A stretch of DNA of 64,000 nt. Source: Trogon surrucura. Lineage: Eukaryota; Chordata; Aves; Trogoniformes; Trogonidae. Below the pieces are notes generated by a model that was given only the letters and a program-made list of their open reading frames with translations, ran no database searches and was not told the DNA's origin. Each line of letters opens with the position of its first letter. Position 1 is the first letter of the stretch. A program made the position numbers and the translations under genes. The DNA is taken from NCBI GenBank assembly GCA_020746105.1, contig CM036629.1:6416501-6480500 (forward strand). Direction: 5' to 3'. Of the stretch, positions 22,794-35,890 are shown in pieces.

Positions 22794-24340
22794 CAGAGCA
22801 ACAGACATTTCCTTGGTCCTGCATTATTTCCACCATCAAAAGCTCTGCCAAAAAGATAGCACCTCAGGAATAGTTTAGGGGATCATGGGGGACAGGATCA
22901 AAGGGTGGAAAACAAGGAGGAAATAGGGATTGCTTGTGGCCAGGAAAAGAAGGAACGGAAAACTGCAAGCCAGCATCTTTGTGAGTGTCCTAGACCCCAG
23001 AGGTGTAACTTAGCCACAGTCCAAACAGAGATAAGGCAATGGCACTGGTCATTTCCAGAAGATGAAAACAAGAACTAGGAGAAACAGAGCTAGTTCAAGG
23101 ACTGAATTGAGTTGTTAATTTTATGTCAAAGAAAGTATCAAGAACACATGTAAGAAAGCACACGTTAGGGCAGTGCTGTCCTTGAACATGTGAACCCTAC
23201 CTCTCTGCTGGTTTATAAGAGTGAGAACAATGCTCTGCAAGGGCAGAGGTTTTCGAACCAGATCAGGTCTGCGAACCATCTCAGCACTGGGGTACATCAG
23301 GGGCACTCATCTACACAAACAGCCCCCAGAGGAAACCTTGGTTAACTCACTGCTTCCCCAAAGAGCCAATTCCAGAATCACCACAGACACAAAAACCTCA
23401 GAAAACTCCAAACATGTCTTCAGATCCCACTGAAGGGAAACCAAGTGACAGAGAAGTCACGAGCATGAACAGCCATATTTACACATTACCAAATTTTGCA
23501 GGGGAATGGCACTATCTGCAAGTGGACATAATTTCAAGGCCTTTAACCTCCAGCCCTGGTGTATGAAGAAAGCCAACTGCATTAGCCAGAGCCCTCTGGG
23601 CCTCAGTGTGAGATGGCAAAATAAACCAGACATACTGTTTACACAGTGTCCTGCTGCCAGGAGATCAAGATCCTGCCCAAATCCTTCCCAAGACAATACA
23701 CAATGTGCCCCTGACTTCGCCCGTATAAGACTGCATAAGGTTAAAATTTACCAAGGCAGTAAAAAAAAAAACTCAGAGCTTTCCTAATTTGGATACGAAT
23801 GCTTTTAATCTACATGGGTCTCCTCCTTTCTACATATGGTATCACAACTAATAGCACAACCTAAATATCATTCACTGACAGCCAGCTTTTTACCAGTAAA
23901 ATGACTAAAGTGGGGGCAACGGGCTTTGGGTTTATGATTCGTTTTAAGAAGCATGTGTGGTAGGAACACTTTGAAGGCCTCTGCTTTGTCTAAGGTTTCC
24001 AGAATAGGCATTCATGAGACAAGGAGAGAAAAACTTCCAGTAAACAACGCTCATCTGCATTCTCATCTAGAGGGATCACTTCCAGAGACCAAGCAAGCAG
24101 CTCCTTTGCAGAGGCCGTTTTGTTCTTGGCTTCTGCTACTGGAAAGATTCACATCATAGGATTTTTAATGATGCTCTAATACCCCAAAACCCGAGCTTTA
24201 AGATGATGGAAGCCAACTTCTTTTGTTTTTGCTGAGAACAAAACTGCTCACGGCACGGCTGATTTTGGTCCACAGGCCCTTGCCTGCTGGGGTCTAGACC
24301 AAAACCAACAACCCGTTTTTCAAAGGCTGCTGCACAGCTG
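22794..24340. other. slightly GC-richer non-coding DNA, no gene recognised
   Basis: Several overlapping open frames occur on both strands (minus 23121-23306, plus 23221-23433, minus 23457-23696, plus 23506-23787, plus 23953-24159). They are short and none matches a family I know. I see no exon with convincing splice sites. Confidence 0.45.
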
Positions 24341-25140
24341 TGAAATAGTAACTTTCAAGCACTGCAGATTTGGGTCATATTTGACCTAATGATCTAGAAG
24401 TGAAAGTCTCCTTAATCCCATTACTACAGCTGTGACTCATCCAGCTCCTGACTGTAAAAATGTCTGCTAAATTCCTTAGAAAGTTACGTTTTAATCTGAG
24501 AATATTAATTACATTTAAAATTATGACTCCCCTATGATTTATAACCTTGCAGAAACTATTGCATTTCCATATGTGCTTTTGCCATTTTCACTTCTATATA
24601 CCTATCATTTCCCATTGTTTATTTTCCTTGATTGATGGTAGGGCTTTGGAGGTTTCCCATTATGAGCTTTATAATTATCACTGGTAATAGAGAAGCTCTT
24701 CCTATTATATTCAGTGAGACTGCCCAAATTATTCATTGTAGACCATTGGTACAGGACTACAAGAAAATAAGAATTTATTTCCAGTCTCAGGCATATGCTA
24801 GATAAGAGGATGTATTTATTTCTCCATGTTTCAAAAGGATTAGGGTTTGAAAAAATAAATATCACTTAGCTTGTCAGCATGCAGAACATTATGGTGCTGA
24901 GTTTAAAGTCCCTTTTCCTGGGTTAAGTACGACAAATCTGAAAACGAGAGAGAGGAAATCTCAACTATATCCTTACTCAGCTAAATAAATGAATACTATA
25001 TATTTTAGCTGTTAAGCAGGTTTACAGAACAGACTGCACAAAACTGTATCTTGGCTTTAACAGTATAATGTGCTTATTTAGAGAAATGCTACAAAATTCC
25101 AAAAGTCCTTGACCCTTGGCTATTCCAAGAGCTCACTGAA
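24341..25140. other. AT-rich non-coding DNA, possibly conserved
   Basis: Contains many short homeodomain- and CRE-like strings (for example TGTGACTCATCC near 24431), but no single striking structure. A minus-strand open frame (24605-24865) has no recognisable domain. Confidence 0.35.
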
Positions 25141-25640
25141 TACATCATCTGGGTTTTGCCTAATTACACATAATTAGGAAATGTAATTATGCTTTCAGTG
25201 TTACGCTGCCATTAGGAGTGTAGTGGACAGCAATAACATTGGTAGGATACAGTTCTTGAAATGAAGAAAATACAGTCGACCTATATAAGTAGACAAAATA
25301 TTGGAAGACTGGTAAACTTGAACACAAAAAAAAGTAACAAGCATTTTGCTTTTGGCAATAGAACAATACATGCTTTAAAGGCATTTTGCCAGTCTTTTTG
25401 TTCAGAGCATCATTTAATGATATGCTCATTTGCATCAACAATCCAAATGTCACCAAATTATTTTTTTCTCAATTACTTTGATATGCTAACTTTCTAACCT
25501 ATTTACGACTTCTTTTTTATCATTATTTCATATGCTAAACTTCACCCAGGCCACAGATTAGTAAATTAATTATGTCATCTCTGAGAATTAAAATGTTTTC
25601 GTCATGTGTTCTTCCCTACGCAAGTGGTGCTAACGCACCG
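25141..25640. promoter_or_regulatory. candidate POU/homeodomain enhancer
   Basis: Two direct observations support the call. At 25159-25178, arms CCTAATTA and TAATTAGG flank a CACA spacer as a perfect inverted repeat, followed at once by ATGTAATTAT. At 25428-25435 there is an exact POU octamer ATTTGCAT. Further ATATGCTAA-type strings occur near 25481-25490 and 25530-25540. Open frames here (25187-25456 minus, 25261-25497 plus) are unrecognised and overlap each other. The motif set is typical of neural or developmental enhancers; function is inferred. Confidence 0.33.
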
Positions 25641-28369
25641 TGATTAAGAATGCTGTCTGAAATAAGCTCATTCCCAAAGCAAAATTTACATGGCTTGGTA
25701 ACGCGGGAAGGCAGCTATTTCACGCCTTGATGACTGGCCACCAAAGAAAACAGAAAGCAGATGAATGCAAGTTGACAAAACAGATATAAGGGAAAGAGAG
25801 CCCATCTTCTAGTACATCACATTTCTAATTCTTTTGTTTATCATGCTTTAACTGGCTATTATAGCAACTAGCTATAATAAAATAATACACTCCATTAAAT
25901 ATATTCGTTACTTGCAATGTTTGCTCAGTGCTGAGAAATATTTTACCAAAGTATACGTTACCAATACGGCATTTAGTCTTTCACTGGGCTTTGCCCTCCA
26001 AAACTTCATGGTAAAGACAACTGTGAGGTCAGCTCTACTCAGTCCTGAGGCGCAGAACGCACACACTGCAGTTTAATAGTGAGGCAGAGGGTTGCCTTAG
26101 ACCACGATCTCGATCTGCCAACGAATCATTTTCTGCCATTTGAGGAGAGCTTTCCAATCCAAGCTCCACCTTGCAGGTCAAAACCAAGCAAAAGTCACAC
26201 TCAGCCTCCAGCCATTTGGAGGCGACAGAAAACTGGGGCGTGGAGAACGTCACAAGCCACTGGGGGATAACTGGGGTAGCCCCTTAAGTAATGGCAGGAT
26301 GTGACATCTCAGTCTCAGCATCCCAACCCCTCTACACCCCCAAACCAGGTCTGTGTCAAGAGGACTTTAAGAGGAGAGCACAGAAAGAAGTCACTCGGTG
26401 TGCATTCCCGACATCCACAGAACCTCAGGGCACACCACATCTCCTGCCACTGGTCCTTGGTACCGGCACCAGAGGTACAGTCACCTTGGGAAACTGGAGG
26501 TGACACTTCTAGTTAGCGCAGCAAAATATTTCAGACATTTTTGCTTTAATTGCAGGAGCATCTGAAAATAGCAACAATTTCAATTACTATTACCAATCTG
26601 TTTCTGTGCAGGATAAGGTCTTAAATACTACAGAGGTAGGCTGATTTTTTTTGTTTTCTTAAGAATCTAACGTACCACAAATGCTATATATAAACCACAG
26701 GTTTCTGTTATTAAAGCAACACCTTATATATCGCAGACAGTATGAACTGGACTAGATATACCCTCATCTTTCCTTGGAGTGCTTAGCTCTGCTGCCATGT
26801 GCTCTTAAACCATGTTTTGTTCTAGAAGTAACTGCAAGAACCAAGGAGGCACGTGAAATGATGTACTCTAGATAAGGTGCCTATCAGTTTATCAAGCTTT
26901 TGGAGCCCTTATGAAACACAGTAAGCAAGCATCGCATACTACACTTATAAAATAAATGTAATAAACAGTAGATGTAATCTAGACTGTTTTTATCTGCATT
27001 TTATATCTCACTATCTAATATAAACTACTTACATGTTATCAAATATAATTACTGAATATATTTACTATTTGGAAAAGAGTGTAGCAAAATTCAGAACTGA
27101 GATAAAATGTAAGGGAACGCAAGTAATTCATTACTTTAATTGCTTCAAGAAGTTATGATGATGTTATTCTGATATTAAAATAAGTTCCTTAATTAATCAG
27201 CCAAACATACTGACAAGGATCCTTAAACCCATTTTTACCAACAGCAATATTTTGACAAATGTATTTTTTAAAAACACAGTATACATATTATAATTAATTG
27301 TAATAAATTTACTCAGAAAACGCACTTTTATTTGCCATTATATCTTCTTAATGAAAACAGTTCTCATAGCACTATTCTACCATGACCCTTTATCGTAAAG
27401 ACAACAGAACATTTTAAACAACAAAATAAACCCGTGCTGGCAATTTTGAACACACTTCAATTGACAAAATAACACTGACGGCAAAAGCATGAGTTGCCTC
27501 CCTGGCTCAGGGGAAGGGACAAGGCACAAAGGCAGGGGAGAAGGGAGGAGGGAAATATTTCCAACTGCAGAGGTGCACTTAACAGTGATCTAGCTCTTGA
27601 ATTTTCAACAGCAGTACATCTGAGTGCTTCGAAACATGTCCTAATCAAAAACAAGATTAAAGAAATGTTTATAAATAAGAAATTCCAAATGTTTCTCAAG
27701 AGCCCAAGCAAAGGACATACGAATCGTATTAGCTGAATGCTTAGGACAAGGGGAGGAGTAAAAGCAACCAAAAAAAAAAAAAATTACATGAAGAAACATT
27801 TGTAAATTGGTTATTTTTTTATTTGTCACTATGATTTTATCTGAAGATCACTAATCAACTAATTAATCAGAGAAATTCTTCAGCACTTAAGTAAAATAAA
27901 TGCTTCTGAGAATCTCTAAGCATTCTCTGTTGAAGAAACAGCACTTTCACAAAACTTTCTTTGTGTATAGTTTTAAATTGAAATTTGTGTCCTCACACCG
28001 AGGTTTTAAGTCCTACATACAGACTTTCACCTACAGCTGGACTGTCTGGATACAACATCTGGGCTTTTGGTGGCAATGACTAAGCAAAAGAAGGAGGAAA
28101 CCACAGAATCTTAACTGGGACGGAAGTGTCTCTTTTTATATATACCAAAACCTTATATATAATAAGCATATAAATATGTCTTTGATATTAATTTTAGGAT
28201 CTGATTAAAATGTGTGGGAAAACGATTTATTTCCCCATCATACTCCAACTCTGTACACTGGACACGCTCTTAGATTTTACCCAACTGTACAACAAGATGT
28301 TTGTGTTTCAGTCTTCAAGGCTGTTCCACACTTGTTTTTATATCGGGTCTTATATTCTTCTTCTAAAAA
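25641..28369. other. non-coding DNA, no feature supported
   Basis: AT-rich, with a GC-richer stretch at 26030-26510 carrying overlapping short frames on both strands (for example 26035-26253 minus, 26291-26503 plus, 26315-26506 minus) that I do not recognise. A GCGGGAA string lies near 25704-25710. Minus frame 27457-27771 is low in complexity. No repeat or RNA gene was recognised. Confidence 0.5.
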
Positions 28370-28860
28370 GTTTCTATAAATAATAAAAGTGAAGCCACTT
28401 TAGTTTATGAAAGTATTGTTCAAAGTACAAAGTGTTGTCTGCTACTCACTCAGCAGAGCTCTATTAAACTCCCACAATTTGGCTTCAGAAATAAGAGGAG
28501 AAAAACCTTGCTGCACCTCAAAAGTGCGCGAGCTTTGAGCTGTGTCAAAGGCCTTTGAACAAGCTTTATAAATGACATCCATATTTGTCCATTTTTGACT
28601 TAAATTGCTTTTGGTTCACCTGCATGCAGCACTGAATTGCCTTGATGCAATGTCATATGGAATGACATAAAACACAGAAAAAAGCAAGTTGCTGGCTAGG
28701 ATTAGGAAATAAAGGAGTCACGGCCCTCGTTCACTTCAGTAAATGTTGAAGGAAATGAAAATGAAACTTCTGTTAAGAGGTAATCTCTTCAAAGCTCGAT
28801 AAGAGCAGGTGACATTTTATAAGTCTCAAATTTTCCATGTTATATTTAGCAGGTACAATG
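28370..28860. promoter_or_regulatory. candidate TCF/LEF-site enhancer
   Basis: The centre holds a perfect 14-base palindrome, TCAAAGGCCTTTGA, at 28545-28558. It places two TCF/LEF-type CTTTGA cores head to head, and a third CTTTGA lies at 28533-28538. CpG-bearing AAAGTGCGCGAG (28521-28532) is directly upstream, and a CACCTG box (28618-28623) lies downstream. Nuclear receptors of the COUP-TF/HNF4 group also read CAAAG half-sites, so the binding protein is uncertain. There is no open frame of interest. Confidence 0.33.
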
Positions 28861-31114
28861 AAACAATTTACATACAGTCCAAGACTGCTCGTGTTCCTTC
28901 ACTCTTTCTGAGAGACACATTCTGCAATTCACTAGGTTCTTATTGTGCAAACTGAGGCTTAAATTCAGTTTTACCCCTAAGCAAAGACTCTCCCTCGCCA
29001 CGTCTTTCACGCAGCAAAGGCGAAGGTGAATCCCAGTATTTGGGAGGGATGTTTTTGCCTGCCTCAATCCTCCTCCTATCTGTGGCACAAGCATTTATTT
29101 AAGCTTGTAAACATGCATTTTTACACATTTAAATACTATGCTAGTCAAATACACAACTGGGCATCCAGTTTTGAATTCCCAGCTTCGAAACTGAGCTTTT
29201 TATTAGCATTTCTCTTTTACCCTTGATTTTGACAACTGAGTTGATATAACTTCAGAAACACTTGTGCTCCTCCAGAATTCCTCTCACCCTCTAGATATCT
29301 GCCTGCCCTGTCTTCCTTGCGGCTCTTGTTTCAGCTGCTCACCCCTGGCTTCCCTCAAGCCACAGCACAGACAAACAAGCATTTGTGCAGTCACACCTCT
29401 CCCAGACTCTCCAGAATGCACCGCAGCGCAGAAGCGCTTGCAGGACTTGTCCTTTCGTGGAGTTATTTCCATCTTGTCAGCCCTGCCGCTGCACCCAAAC
29501 TCAACCCTGTACCAGTTCCCAGGAAAGCCTTCCTGAATTGTTCTTTCTTCACCCCCTAAACAACTTTTCCTGCTGTACCACAGGTATTTAAATGTTGTGC
29601 ACAGATTGTTCTCAGAGATGCACGGCATTTGCAAGTGCAGTTACTAATTTACGACATCCATCCTTGTATCCTGTCAAAAATCTTGACGCTCAAAAATCCC
29701 AGGATACAGCTGAAAAGGTAGTGGTTTTAAAAAACCCTTTTGGAACAAGTACCTTAAAAAAAAATGAATATTAAAGACAGACGTAGCTAATAAAAGCAGC
29801 TTGTCACATGCATTCCTTTAAACTACCTAGAAATTGCTATAATTCCCACGTGACTATCACCTAAGTGTTTTTTATTCATATTAAGATAAAAATCAAGAAA
29901 ATTTAGTTGGGATAAGCTTACAAGCTAACACCACTTCCTTATTTGTTTAAATATCTTGTTAACAGTCCATGGCTTCCTAAACCTTTACAAACACCAGCCA
30001 ATTCATATTTCTCTGTTCTCAAGAGTGAGATAGGTAGGTGAGGTTAAGCCTTACAAAAAGAGAGTGCACCAGGTTGGAGTCACATATTTTTAAAAGACTC
30101 CTGTAAATAACACTGAGAGATGCAAAATTAGAACCTTGACCTCTTCCTCATTACCATGTAGAGATTACACTCAAAGTGCAGCGATATTTAATGAAGAAAA
30201 CCTTTTCCAGCCAGAAAAGATAAAATATTTTCATTACAACAGTGCAGTTCACTTTTATTTTATTACTGAGAGTAGAAAGTCAGAATTCTGAATCTTTCTA
30301 GTACTTCAGTGTACATTTTTCAAGTCAGCCTAAGTAAGAATTTGTACAAGTTCCATTATGAGCGGTGTATCTAACAGTTTTCAGTTGCCCTGGAAAGTTT
30401 GCCCTCTGTTTCCTACACAGCAGACATGGAGGTTGAGAGGAGAACAAAGACATGAATAATTTCCAGCATAAGGGCCTACAGTTAGTGGCTCTAGAAGGGT
30501 GACTATAGGCCACACAAATTATTTTTTAATAAATGCAGGTATTTATATTATTAAGAGGTTTATTTAAGGAGATAGAACATTAGCGACAATTTGAGTGAAC
30601 ATAAATGAAAACTAACGTTCATATGCCATTAGTTTCTTTTTGGTAGTTTTTGTATCATTACAGTAATATTGAAATAGACAGTCTGAATTTACTTCAGTCA
30701 AGACTGATACCTGTAAGACAGTCAAGACAAAAAAAAAAAAGATTGTACACTAGAATGCAATGTACTGTGCCCATATATACTGCACACAATGAAACAGGGA
30801 TAATTTATTTTGGAGCTCTAGCAAGAGGTACTTCATTTAAAGCAGACGTTTCCCAGGTGCTGTTCAAGGATCCCACATCTGATGTGAGATGTGTGTGAGC
30901 GCACACAAACTGGGAACTGAACAGAGAGGCACAGACTCGCACCTAGAAAAAAGTATCAAATGTAGATTTCCTTCCAAAAGTGTGACTGTTGCCAGTAAAA
31001 TATATGTGAAACTCGGGACAATTGAAGTTCATAAACTAGGCTCAACTCAAACAAAAAGGCCATGGGATTTTGCATATCTATAACCACGTGGTCTTTTTTC
31101 CCCTGTGGTAAGCA
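28861..31114. other. non-coding DNA; GC-richer open block at 29280-29600
   Basis: The 29280-29600 part is open in three plus frames (29264-29536, 29317-29559, 29385-29591) and one minus frame (29284-29634, 116 codons). This pattern indicates few stops by composition rather than a gene, and none of the translations contains a domain I know. The rest is AT-rich and plain. Confidence 0.45.
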
Positions 31115-31240
31115 TATGGTTGCATTCAAACTCGGAACATTTTTGTCCTAGCTATGTCACAGATTTCAGGAACGGCTTTGCATAAGTCACTTGGTCTTTG
31201 TTCAGCTTGAACACTGCAGAAAAAGCCAGCCTACTGCATT
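31115..31240 (-). repeat. decayed MIR-like SINE, reverse orientation
   Basis: Read on the minus strand, the segment contains CAAGTGACTTATGCAAAG in place of the MIR core AAGTGACTTGCCCAAGG. This is followed by an equivalent of the GAAGTCTGTGGCAGAGC part (GAAATCTGTGACATAGC). On the + strand the key strings are GCTATGTCACAGATTTC (31152-31168) and GCATAAGTCACTTGGTC (31181-31197). It is an ancient, immobile copy with uncertain borders. Confidence 0.58.
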
Positions 31241-34200
31241 TATTTTTCTCTTTTTGCAGCAGGGAAATACAATAGTCACACTAGCATAATAATTTATGTA
31301 TCAAGCAGATGTGAAAAAGACAAGATCACAACCTTTACATCCAAATCCTGTTCCACTAATACTACTAACACCCATCTAACATACTTGCTTCAGTACAGCA
31401 ATACATTTGTTTGCAATGATTGTTACATTGCTTTTGATTAATAATTAAAGAAAGATGCCTAACCCAGGAGGAAATCTTAAGGAATGACAGAAACATCCAT
31501 TTATGATGGCAAGGAGGTAAAGTAGTACAGCAGTCCCAAGAGAACAGCCACAGCTCAGATGTTACCTCCAATACATGCTGATGCCATCCTGCACTGTCAA
31601 ATAAAACTGAACAGCACAATAGAGATATGTGACCAAAACTGTCAGCACCGATAGGTATTGCAGAAATTGTATTAGGAAAATGGATGTACTAAGATTCAAT
31701 TTTTGGATTGTATAAAGGTTTAATTTGGCGACCTTGTAGGTCTCCTGGTGGAAGAAGGGAGAGATCCCACAGTATTTAAAGAAAAAGAAAAGAATAATCC
31801 ATTTTATTGCAACACATATTTATCCCCTTATTTGCAATACAGCTGACTGAAGATAAAAGTAGCCCATATAACAACGCCTCTTTCGGGTACCCCTTCTTCC
31901 TGCACATAATGACCAGAATCACTGCTTGTGAATCCTCTGAGCTTGGGGTGTAGGAGGGGGGGTGGGGAGGGTGTGAGGGAGGAGAGAAAAAGGGAAACTG
32001 TCATTTACAGTTCTATGATAATGATGTAATGCCCACAATTCTGTGGGCACCAACATGTAAAATGGATGCAAATTGAATTGCTACTCCTTATTACTACAGA
32101 CCTTTAGGCATGCTTGCACTTCACTTGAATCATATCTACAAGGTCTGAAGATCTTTCTAGCAAGGCTATAGGTAGACAAGTTCATCTGCACAAAGGCTTA
32201 GGTTACCACCCACAACTTCTCACGAACAATGCACGTCCTCCAGTGGATGAGCACTGACTTCCTGCCATCACAGGTGTCCATCCCCTGCAGTCTGCCAACA
32301 GAACAGCTTACAGCAGAACATTCTCCAATACATTTTAGTCTTGTTGGGTTACCATAAACTTAGTCTGAGCTTGTGCCCCCACCTCAGCCTGCAGCGCATG
32401 TTGGGGTACAACCCCCCCAAGAGTGAACAGGGCAGCAAAGGAGAGGGCATTTGAGAGGGAGAGGGGATTGTATTGGCCATCCTGGATCTAGTCTGTCCAC
32501 AGCCTTCAAGGGCACTGATGTTACAGCGAACAAAACTTTAAAACCTTTCTAAACACATTCATCACACAGGTAGGCTGCACTTTCCAATTTGGTGTGATAT
32601 ATGAGCCTAGGATTAATCAGCATGCATTGGGGGGAGGGGGGGGAAATAAAATCAAAACACATCAAAATTATTTCAACCACCCGCACAGTATCTCTTGATT
32701 GTCAAAATACATCTCCTGGCTGATAAATGGTAACAAGATTTCACATCAGAAAAAACGTGCTGTTGATGGATTTAAATCATACTGTCCGTTACGTACTGCT
32801 GTTGCCTTTTTTCACAAGACCACTTAAGCAACAAAGCGGTAATACAGTGTAGAAGAACCAAATTTATTACATTTCACCACAGCCTTCTACGCTAGCGTGC
32901 GACACAGCACTAGAGCAGGCTCAAGTGCAGCCTTCTCCCGAGTGATCTTTTAATGCCTTCACTGCACTACTCCTCGTGCAGGTTTTGTCAATGACTTTCA
33001 GAGGGAAAAAAGATGTTCCCTCTGCCCCTCTCATTCCACAGACACTTGCACAAGCACATATGGCAGCACAGCAAATGCACAGGGGAATTAAAAGTCAACA
33101 CAGGGCTTTCTGCTAGTTCATACATTGTTTTCAACAAGACTGCAGAGGTGAACCTGAAGGTAGCTTTTGGCTTTGGAATCAGAATTTAGGTTATTTATTT
33201 ATTTGCAATGATAGTGATGGAGGACCCAGAGGACGGCTGCTCATTCCCCTTTACTACGGTCTGTTAGCTCCGAACAGAGCGAACAGCCAGCAGAGACACT
33301 TTGCCCTCTACAGCAAGCATGGGTAACACTGATGCGTGCAGATCTTTTGAGAAAGGAAGCGTAAGTTTGGAAGTAGCCTCTGAAATACATATTGTACAGG
33401 CTGTGTCCCCTGTATGACACGATACTGAGCCCTTGCTGACTTCCAAAGTTACTGCAATTTACAGCTACGCAGCGTCACACATTCATTCCCTTTGGCTCCA
33501 CAAAATACATTATTACAGGATAAACTTCCGATGCAGTAGCTTCAAATCATAGTACATTTGTGAAGAGCTGCTACTGCTGGATCCTTAATAACAATCATCA
33601 CGGCTGGCTATAATTATCTGTATAGACCAAGGAGAAAGATGGCAGTGATGAAGTAGGAAAGACAACAAATAAAACTCAGGGCAGCAGTAAATATCCCATT
33701 CTGGTGTTACACACAATAGCTGAACAAAAGGCTGGTCAGCACTTTGTCATGTTGCATTTATTTGCTTTTAAAAGTACTACAAAAATATTTAAAACTGCTA
33801 TGAATGAAAGGATGAAACTTCATATAAAATTTTCAGGAATATGATTCTGCAAAATGTCATTAAAAACAAAGTACAGGACTGTAGCTGTCCTAGGATCTCT
33901 TCTGTGTAGTCATGTTGGCTATGTTGTGTTTCTGAGTTGAAAAACAGAAGCCCTTTTGAAACAATGTGTTTTAGAAGGAGGTGGAATAGAGGTCAAATTT
34001 AAACAAAAAAAAAATAAAAAAGCATTAAGAAAACACTTGTGTATTTAAAAGTTTCTGCTTTCCAGTGCAGTTTACAATTCTGTAAGTTTACTTTACTTTA
34101 AATATCTTTATAATCACCAAATTATTAAAACAGGCTACTGTGTAACGCCTGTCCTGTCTTCGTATCATTTTTATACACAAATCTGCACTTACTTATATGT

Positions 34201-35249
34201 GACAGAACCTGCCTGGCACTTAACAATTCTTTATTGGCTCCTTCGTTATTACTACTTTCCTATTCATTGATATTTTCAACCTTTTACAGAATTATGATAT
34301 TAAGAGAGAACTAGATACAAATCTATAAACATAATACTTAAGTTCTGACTTGTAATGGGTAAATCCAAAGCACTTCAAAGTCATTCTTATGTGTCTCAAT
34401 TCTTCTAGCCGACTGCAGTCTATTTATTTAAGTTTATGCAACCTCCGAGGACCCTGACAATGACTAAGCACAATAGGGACATTTAAGAAGGGCGTAGGTA
34501 GAAAATTAACTCCGATTTTGCTTATTTTTGTTGGTTTAAGGCAGAACCTTCACCTTATTTTAATGCTTTCTTACTCCCTACCTCACAATTCAGATAGAAT
34601 GAAGATATAATAATGTGATAATCGAGTGCCTTCACAGAGCCCACCAGTGCATTACAACTCCAACATGCAGAATGCAAACATCTGCTGGCATCATTAAACC
34701 ATTTCTATACTCTACATACCAAGACTTGACCCTGTGACCATTTCTACCATTAGATTTGAATGACCTCAGCAAAAGAGCTGAAAGGCCAGAGTATTAATTC
34801 ACAGAACCACAAGCTCAATTTAAGATTTAATTTGAGATAACTAAGAGCAACTGAAAGTGTATTCAAACTTATAAGTGTGGAATAAAAGATCTTACCCCGT
34901 TTTTCAAGTTAAATATAAATTCAATTATTTTTAACAGATTTATTCACAACTTACAAACAAGGCCAGGGTTCTTTCAGCATACATCCAGCTTAATATCTGG
35001 CAACACGATGCTTCTGTTTGGCTTTTTTTTTCCTCTAATTTATGAATGTCTTTCCTACAGGGATTTTTCTGCATACTGATTATATCCCTAAGGGGAAAAA
35101 TGCTTCATTTATGAGCTATTCCCACTATACAGCTTTGAAATGCTCACTTTTATTCTAACTTAAATTAGCTAAAAGCCTGTTTGTTCAATCACGATGGGTT
35201 TACATCTAAAATCTTAAAATGACAAAATATGTGAAAAGTCTACTATACA
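31241..35249. other. non-coding DNA with G-tract segments
   Basis: Mostly plain AT-rich DNA with G-tract DNA at 31945-31979 and 32629-32643. A CpG-retaining part at 33235-33430 (about seven CpGs) lies under a minus-strand open frame (33264-33446) with no recognised domain. No gene, repeat family or RNA was identified from 33500 to 35250. Confidence 0.5.
31945..31979 (+). other. G-quadruplex-capable G-tract segment
   Basis: The + strand carries G tracts of 4, 7, 4, 3 and 3 within 35 bases, with loops of 1 to 7 bases. This fits the usual quadruplex pattern. A second G-rich patch (six G, one A, eight G) lies at 32629-32643. No promoter features accompany them, so a regulatory role is not established. 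Confidence 0.7.
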
Positions 35250-35890
35250 GTGTATAGCAAATTATATGATGTTGAAGATACTTCTTCATCTGGATGTTTG
35301 GTATGTTTTACATTGCAGGTTCTACAGACACATTATACAGGGACACATGCATACACTTTATTACCATGTCCACAACACTTTACAAATGACAGAAGCCCAC
35401 AGAGGCAGTACAAGCACAGAGCCGTGTGCCAGGGCCAGTCAGCGCACCTTCACGTCACCTGCTCTCCGAGCCCAACATCTGAAGATTCATCTCGATATCC
35501 TAATCCTAATTCCATTCCATTCATCTGCTATTTTCAGGTTGAAATTACACCGCACATTACATTAGCTCTCTCCTGTTGGGAAATCGTGGTGCTGAGCTTA
35601 CACATGAATCATTTCACTGTCCTGGGTACAAGGCAAAGCCATTAGTCACGACTGATGAAGTCCCGAGTGACACAACAGCGCTCGTTCCCATCATGACTGA
35701 GCACTGCTCTGGGGGGAACGCAAAGCAGGCAGGCACACGATAAGGCAACCCTTCCCATCGAAGCGCTCACTCCCATCTTCATAGGACAGACACAAACACC
35801 TCCCACCATCAAACTCAGTTCAGCTGGAGAGCTCTGGCTGGACTTTGCCGCTGCAGAACAGCGCCAGACGAGGATTTCACCCTTCACTGC
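35250..35890. other. GC- and CpG-richer block with open frames, identity unknown
   Basis: A plus frame at 35250-35645 (131 codons) and a minus frame at 35642-35887 (81 codons) show no domain I recognise. The second half, 35641-35880, is about half G+C and has roughly eleven CpGs. This is more than its surroundings but below a clear CpG island. It could be a small regulatory element or an unannotated transcript; I make no functional call. Confidence 0.35.

Noticed and set aside
29264-29634. Four overlapping open frames
   Set aside because: Openness in three plus frames and one minus frame reflects few stop codons in GC-richer DNA, with no recognisable protein.
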